A DNA stretch of 10,983 bases, taken from an uncultured Paracoccus sp. Its GTDB lineage: Bacteria > Pseudomonadota > Alphaproteobacteria > Rhodobacterales > Rhodobacteraceae. This document shows, one piece after another, positions 8,239 through 10,983 of the stretch. The position numbers and the translations under genes were made by a program. Position 1 is the first letter of the stretch. Every line of letters begins with the position of its first letter. Below the pieces are notes generated by a model. It saw only the letters and a program-made list of their open reading frames with translations, had not been told where the DNA came from and ran no database searches. The stretch covers positions 1-10,983 of the forward strand of contig NZ_CAMIOH010000102.1 of NCBI RefSeq assembly GCF_946221145.1, given 5' to 3'.

Positions 8239-8363
8239 GCACACCGCCCCGGTGCGGCACTAGGACGGTGAGAACATGGTCCGAAATGCCGGAACCCGCC
8301 GTGGGCCAGTCAACGGCGAAACCATGGCCAGACCTTCTCGCGGAACGCGCCCCCCTCACGAAC
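8239..8363. other. Intergenic stretch between core genes and accessory region
   Basis: No gene is seen here. CACCG-CCC-CGGTG (8242-8254) forms a short hairpin after the transporter stop but without a T-tract. The last 8 bases (TCACGAAC, 8356-8363) directly flank the inverted-repeat end of the IS66 remnant and would be its target duplication; the partner copy is not in the window. Confidence 0.5.
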
Positions 8364-8811
8364 GTAAGCGTCCGGTCTGACCGTTACCTGTTCCAGTGCC
8401 ATGGCAGCAGGTGATCGACTTTGGTGATCTTGTAGTCCGGGATGCAAGCGAGGGTGTCCGCGAGCCAAGCCTGTGGGTCGACGCCATTTAGCTTGGCCGT
8501 TTCAATCAGGGTGTATGCGATGGCGGCGGCCTTGCCGCCTGCCTTGGAGCCGACGAAGAGGTAGTTTTTCCTGCCCAGGGCGACGCTGCGCATGCCGCGT
8601 TCGGCGGCATTGTTGTCCAGCTCCAGCATGCCGTGTTCCAAGTAGGGGCGCGTTCGCTCCATGCGAGCCAAGGCATAGCGTATAGCAGACGCGAGGGGGG
8701 ATTTTCCGAGATCTTGGCCAGCTGTGCGGCCAGCCATTGTTCGAGTCCATCGAAGACCGGGGCGGCATGAGCCTTTCGGAGTTCTGCGCGACGATCCGGT
8801 GGTGACCCGCG
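8364..8811 (-). mobile_element. Truncated IS66-family element (one inverted repeat plus tnpC 3' part)
   Basis: The left boundary is a terminal inverted repeat reading GTAAGCGTCCGGTCTGACC from 8364; IS66-family ends begin GTAAGCG. The tnpC stop lies 20 bases inside. The other end is lost: IS66-like coding is recognisable only to about 8811, about 30 bases before the first CRISPR repeat. The inverted repeat differs from that of the element at 9056-10614, so this is a different IS66 member, not the other half of that one. The right boundary is approximate. Confidence 0.82.
8384..8811 (-). pseudogene. tnpC: IS66 transposase TnpC, C-terminal fragment with frameshift
   Basis: The C-terminal catalytic part of an IS66 DDE transposase. 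In the main frame it reads SPLASAIRYALARMERTRPYLEHGMLELDNNAAERGMRS, ALGRKNYLFVGSKAGG, SLIETxKLNGVDPQ-like IETAKLNGVDPQAWL and ends LLPWHWNR. The E of NNAAERGMR is the usual last acidic residue of the DDE triad. Upstream of about 8705 the homology moves to another frame (RRAELRKAHAAPVFDGLEQW then LAAQLAKISEN), consistent with loss of one A in the AAAA run at about 8702-8705 before KSPLA. The first two-thirds, with the earlier DDE aspartates, are missing. It cannot be functional. Confidence 0.88.
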
Positions 8812-8841
8812 ACGCCGCGCTGGCGTCCTTCAGCTTGCCGC

Positions 8842-9055
8842 GTTTCGATCCACGCCCCCGTGGAGGGGGCGACGGTATCTGCGAGACGAGGCGATGCAAG
8901 GGCTGCGGTTTCGATCCACGCCCCCGTGGAGGGCGCGACGGCTGATGGCAGCCGCGTTCCCAGGGGCGTCAGGGGGTTTCGATCCACGCCCCCGTGGAGG
9001 GGGCGACGTCGTCTCGACAGATGCCGACGAGGCGTACGCCGCGTTTCGATCCACG
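8842..9055 (-). CRISPR. CRISPR array, leader-distal part: three repeats, three spacers and the start of a split fourth repeat (type I-C repeat)
   Basis: Repeats of 32 bp lie at 8842-8873, 8908-8939 and 8976-9007; the first 13 bases of a fourth are at 9043-9055. On the plus strand each starts GTTTCGATCCACG and ends GGGGGCGAC, with a 7-bp stem CGCCCCC/GGGGGCG around GTGGA. On the minus strand this is GTCGCCCCC...GTGGATCGAAAC, the type I-C pattern, so the array is read right to left and this is its older end. Spacers are 8874-8907 (34), 8940-8975 (36) and 9008-9042 (35). Repeat 2 has one change (G to C at 8934) that breaks a stem pair. No cas gene or leader is on this side. Confidence 0.96.
9048..9055. 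repeat. Target-site duplication GATCCACG, left copy
   Basis: GATCCACG lies directly before the GTAAGCG end of the IS66 element and is bases 6-13 of the CRISPR repeat. Its identical partner is at 10615-10622. Eight bases is the duplication size known for IS66. Confidence 0.95.
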
Positions 9056-9075
9056 GTAAGCGGTGCATAGACCTC
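9056..9075 (+). repeat. Left terminal inverted repeat of the IS66-family element
   Basis: Begins GTAAGCGGTGCATAGACC. It pairs with 10595-10614 in inverted orientation with two mismatches in 20 bases (positions 11 and 19). Confidence 0.93.
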
Positions 9076-9162
9076 CGAAATCGCCCCCATTTACCCGGAC
9101 AAGGGAACCTGGCGCGGCTCAGCTGACAAATTTTGGAGGCGCGATGCGCGATGCGATTCGGC

Positions 9163-9495
9163 CTAGGGCCGAACTGCCAAGTCAGGTCGTGTCCAACAAC
9201 AAGAAGCCGAAAGCATCGTAGGCCGCGACGGAAGCATAGCCGGGTGCCGGGACCCCAGCACCCAGATCAGGAAGCTGAGATCGAATTTGACCTCGAAATA
9301 GGGACAGCTCCAAGATCGCGAACTGACCTGCTCAAGCAAGGGCAGCAACGCCTCCGCCAGACCATAGGACACGCCCCTGTTCGAATGCGTGCGCCCCGCC
9401 TTCTCGACCTCATCGACGATGACGACGGGATTGCCGATCCTGTGGGCAAGAATGGTGTTCACTTCGTGCCGCTGGCTGATCGTCTTCGCCCAACG
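9163..9495 (-). pseudogene. AAA+ ATPase fragment carried in the IS66 element
   Basis: Minus-strand reading directly after the TAA at 9496-9498 gives RWAKTISQRHEVNTILAHR, then IGNPVVIVDEVEKAGRTHSN and SYGLAEALLPLLEQ, then SSRSWSCPYFEVKFDLSFLIWVLGS. NPVVIVDEVEKAG is a Walker B strand with acidic pair, followed by the helix and the strand before sensor 1 of Lon-like/AAA_5 ATPases, in which 'NP(V/I)...DE(V/L)(D/E)KA' precedes '..LL.(L)LEP..' and a cysteine-bearing strand. There is no Walker A upstream, and after WVLGS the sequence stops looking like the family, so about 90 internal residues survive. The nearest in-frame start is a GTG at 9462. It is most likely a relic of cargo or of an older insertion. 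Family assignment is from motif resemblance only. Confidence 0.6.
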
Positions 9496-9666
9496 TTAGA
9501 TCCGCTTGCCGTAGTCCCAGCCGACCGGAAAGTCGGTCGTCAGCGTCTTCCAGGACTGTTCATCCGGCGTTCCATCCGGTTTCAGCTTTGGGAGGTATCC
9601 CTGCTTGCGGGCCATCAGCGAGCGTTTATGTAGACGCAAGCGCTCTACGATGGCTTCTTTCGTCAT
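9496..9666 (-). CDS. Small hypothetical protein within the IS66 element
   Basis: I do not recognise this protein. From the ATG at 9666 it has 56 residues: a basic amphipathic start (MTKEAIVERLRLHKRSLMAR), then KQGYLPKLKPDGTPDEQSW and TLTTDFPVGWDYGKRI. It looks like real coding by its mixed composition and sensible codons. AGGA precedes that ATG by 7 bases; the same frame is open to an ATG at 9711 with no ribosome site, adding 15 residues. It ends at a TAA immediately before the ATPase fragment in the same frame, so it could be the surviving 3' end or a separate small gene. It occupies the place where tnpC would be and may be a passenger or a fragment joined by deletion. Confidence 0.4.
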   Translation of the reverse strand: MTKEAIVERLRLHKRSLMARKQGYLPKLKPDGTPDEQSWKTLTTDFPVGWDYGKRI

Positions 9667-9784
9667 CTTCGGATCCTGAAATGACGTATGCAGGATGGGG
9701 AACTTGTTCATATGGGGCTTTCCGACAGGTCAATTCGATGCCAAGCCAATGGGAGGACCCGGCAGCATCCATGGGGAGGATGAA

Positions 9785-10138
9785 TCAGATGAATTCAGGT
9801 TTAAGAGCGGCGGCGACTGCTTGAACCTGGCGCCAGTCAGCACCTTCGAACAGCGCGTCCAATTGCACCTTGGTCAGCACGAGTGGGCTGGATTGAGGTT
9901 TCGGCCAGATGAACCGCTTTCCGGACATTCGTTTTGATACCAACACCAGGCCGGTGCCGTCCCAGACAAGCATCTTTAGCTTGCTGGCATGGCGGGAGCG
10001 AAACACGAAGATCGCGCCCGAAAAGGGATCAAGATCAAAGGTCGCTTTGATGTGCCCAGCCAGGCCATCCATGCCTTTGCGGAAATCGATGGCTTCGGTC
10101 GCAATGTAAACACGGAAATTTCCAGCCGGGATAATCAT
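9785..10138 (-). CDS. tnpB: IS66 family accessory protein TnpB
   Basis: A 117-residue IS66 Orf2 protein, full length for the family. Hallmarks are DFRKGMDGLAGHI (18-30), DPFSGAIFVFRSRHASKLKMLVWDGTG-type sequence (positions 37-63) and KRMSGKRFIWP. TnpB is required with TnpA and TnpC for efficient IS66 transposition, though its biochemical role is not defined. The start ATG overlaps the tnpA stop as ATGA (10135-10138), the usual translational coupling in IS66. Just after the stop a short ATG reading frame begins MDAAG at 9762, possibly the remnant of the tnpC start. Confidence 0.95.
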   Translation of the reverse strand: MIIPAGNFRVYIATEAIDFRKGMDGLAGHIKATFDLDPFSGAIFVFRSRHASKLKMLVWDGTGLVLVSKRMSGKRFIWPKPQSSPLVLTKVQLDALFEGADWRQVQAVAAALKPEFI

Positions 10139-10536
10139 AGCGATGCCCTCACCGCGCGGAGCAGGTCAGCGAGCCGGGCCATCGGATAATCTGGGGTCAC
10201 GGTAATGCGGACGTCCCTGAGGTAAAGATCGCATGACGCAGCGCCGCTCGTGGATTGGCGCCCGCTCGGACGCTCGGGCGGTGCGGTCACTACCTGAACG
10301 AAATGCGGGGTATCACCGGGGGAGCTCGTGGCGTTCTTGTGGTCACGAAGCCACTTTCCGACGAGGGACTCGTTCGCCTGGATATCACGGGCGATAGCTG
10401 CAACGGTCTCACCAGCCAGAACACGGCGCGCCGCCTCGGTCTTGAGTTCGTCGGGCCACATGTGACGTCCGTTGGCCTTCCGCGGCACGGGAATGCCCCA
10501 GACCACGACCGGTCCCTGCGCTTCGTTATCCGACAT
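10135..10536 (-). CDS. tnpA: IS66 family accessory protein TnpA
   Basis: A 133-residue IS66 Orf1 protein. The N-terminal half has a helix-turn-helix (WPDELKTEAARRVLAGETVAAIARDIQANESLVGKWLRDHK, read in two parts about residues 27-66) that probably binds the element ends. The C-terminal end has the short conserved IS66 TnpA block DLYLRDVRITVTPDYPMARL then ADLLRAVRAS. The ATG at 10536 follows AGGAGG at 6 bases. It overlaps tnpB by four bases (ATGA). It runs in the same direction as the CRISPR transcript, so array transcription from the leader side could read into it. Confidence 0.92.
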   Translation of the reverse strand: MSDNEAQGPVVVWGIPVPRKANGRHMWPDELKTEAARRVLAGETVAAIARDIQANESLVGKWLRDHKNATSSPGDTPHFVQVVTAPPERPSGRQSTSGAASCDLYLRDVRITVTPDYPMARLADLLRAVRASL

Positions 10537-10594
10537 ATCCAGCCTCCTGGCTAACTGGTCGGATCGTCGCAGAGCCCTTATTTTATTGAAACAT

Positions 10595-10614
10595 GGGGTC
10601 TATACACCGCTTAC
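10595..10614 (-). repeat. Right terminal inverted repeat of the IS66-family element
   Basis: Read on the minus strand it begins GTAAGCGGTGTATAGACC, the partner of 9056-9075. It directly abuts the right GATCCACG copy. Confidence 0.93.
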
Positions 10615-10622
10615 GATCCACG
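10615..10622. repeat. Target-site duplication GATCCACG, right copy
   Basis: Identical to 9048-9055. Joined with 10623-10641 and 9043-9047 it restores one normal 32-bp CRISPR repeat, proving the insertion point. Confidence 0.95.
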
Positions 10623-10983
10623 CCCCCGTGGAGGGGGCGACAAGAGGTTCGGCAAGACCGCCCAAAGCCCATGGCTGTTTCGATCCACGCCCCCGTGGAG
10701 GGGGCGACTTGCTGACTGTCGCGCGGCTTCGGTTTGGGTTTCGATCCACGCCCCCGTGGAGGGGGCGACACCGGGCGTCACGAAACGGCCGCCAAAGGAT
10801 ACCTGTTTCGATCCACGCCCCCGTGGAGAGGGCGACAGGTCGCCGGCCGGCCGGATGACCAGGGGGGTATGGACTGGGTTTCGATCCACGCCCCCGTGGA
10901 GGGGGCGACTCGGCCAGGCCCGCCGAAACCGCGTCCTCGCCTCGCCATTGTTTCGATCCACGCCCCCGTGGAGGGGGCGACAC
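10623..10983 (-). CRISPR. CRISPR array, leader-proximal part: rest of the split repeat, five full repeats and five spacers; continues past the window
   Basis: The rest of repeat 4 is at 10623-10641 (27 bases with the duplicated GATCCACG). Full repeats are 10677-10708, 10738-10769, 10805-10836, 10878-10909 and 10950-10981. Spacers are 10642-10676 (35), 10709-10737 (29), 10770-10804 (35), 10837-10877 (41) and 10910-10949 (40), and another begins at 10982. All repeats are identical except 10805-10836, with G to A at 10829, which still allows a G-U pair in the crRNA stem. Orientation is minus by the type I-C GTGGATCGAAAC end, so newer spacers, the leader and any cas3-cas5-cas8c-cas7-cas4-cas1-cas2 genes should be to the right. 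Confidence 0.96.

Larger units (their letters stand above)
9056..10614 (-). mobile_element. IS66-family insertion element, 1,559 bp, inside a CRISPR repeat, lacking tnpC
   Basis: The ends are inverted repeats: GTAAGCGGTGCATAGACC from 9056 and, read from the right end, GTAAGCGGTGTATAGACC, matching at 18 of the first 20 bases. It is flanked by identical GATCCACG copies, so insertion was a regular transposition. Inside, on the minus strand, are tnpA and tnpB. A typical IS66 of about 2.5 kb would have tnpC (about 500 residues) next, but no TnpC coding is seen. The space from 9784 to 9076 instead has a small unrecognised ORF and an AAA ATPase fragment. It probably moved, or could move, only with TnpC supplied in trans, or lost tnpC after insertion. 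Confidence 0.93.

Noticed and set aside
6334..8244. 636-codon minus-strand open frame opposite the transporter gene
   Set aside because: Q/H/R/G-rich antisense artefact; the plus strand encodes a well-marked SLC13-type transporter.
8242..8254. Hairpin after the transporter gene
   Set aside because: Only a 5-bp stem and no T-tract; not enough to call a terminator.
8809..8813. GCGAC matching the end of a CRISPR repeat just left of the first repeat
   Set aside because: Five bases in GC-rich DNA are not significant, and the region is still readable as IS66 tnpC.
9144..9221. 25-codon plus-strand ORF with a GGAGG site (MRDAIRPRAELPSQ...)
   Set aside because: Ribosome site is good, but it is very short, has no recognisable family, and lies near the end of the IS element; chance cannot be excluded.
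10583..10983. Repetitive ORFs with SPPPRGRGSK or PLHGGVDRN units in the array
   Set aside because: They are translations of the CRISPR repeats; their periodicity comes from repeats and spacers, not from a repeat protein.

Overview
The window looks like chromosome of a GC-rich alphaproteobacterium of the Rhodobacteraceae, probably Paracoccus-like. This is inferred from protein family content (a FYDLN-type zinc-ribbon protein with acidic tail, an alphaproteobacterial-type HemB, a membrane protein resembling the family annotated in Rhodobacteraceae as 'component of SufBCD complex') and from strong G/C third-position bias. No rRNA or tRNA gene was recognised.

Bases 1-8240 are ordinary core genes. 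On the minus strand a 190-residue membrane protein lies just upstream of mfd (transcription-repair coupling factor). mfd runs off the left edge and carries an apparent frameshift near 475-486. Divergently, on the plus strand, lie hemB (porphobilinogen synthase) and a SYLF-domain Tat/lipoprotein. Convergent to these are a YgjP/DUF45 zinc metalloprotease and a GntR-FCD regulator, with a perfect 12-bp palindrome just upstream of the regulator start. On the plus strand follow the small FYDLN zinc-ribbon gene, with a strong intrinsic terminator, and a 609-residue SLC13-type transporter with two central RCK_C-like domains.

Bases 8364-10983 are accessory DNA. A truncated, frameshifted IS66-family tnpC with one terminal inverted repeat abuts the end of a CRISPR array. 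The array has nine 32-bp repeats of type I-C sequence; from the position of the GTGGATCGAAAC end it reads on the minus strand, so the visible left end is leader-distal and the leader and cas genes should lie to the right of the window. The fourth repeat is split by a 1,559-bp IS66-family element (9056-10614) with matching terminal inverted repeats and a perfect 8-bp target duplication GATCCACG taken from the repeat itself.

That element keeps tnpA and tnpB (ATGA overlap) but has no tnpC. In its place are a small unrecognised ORF and a fragment of an AAA-type ATPase containing Walker B but no Walker A. The likely effect is to separate the three oldest spacers from the leader and to destroy the hairpin needed to process one of them. 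I see no complete new system in the window; the most notable object is this CRISPR-disrupting, tnpC-less, cargo-bearing IS66 element.
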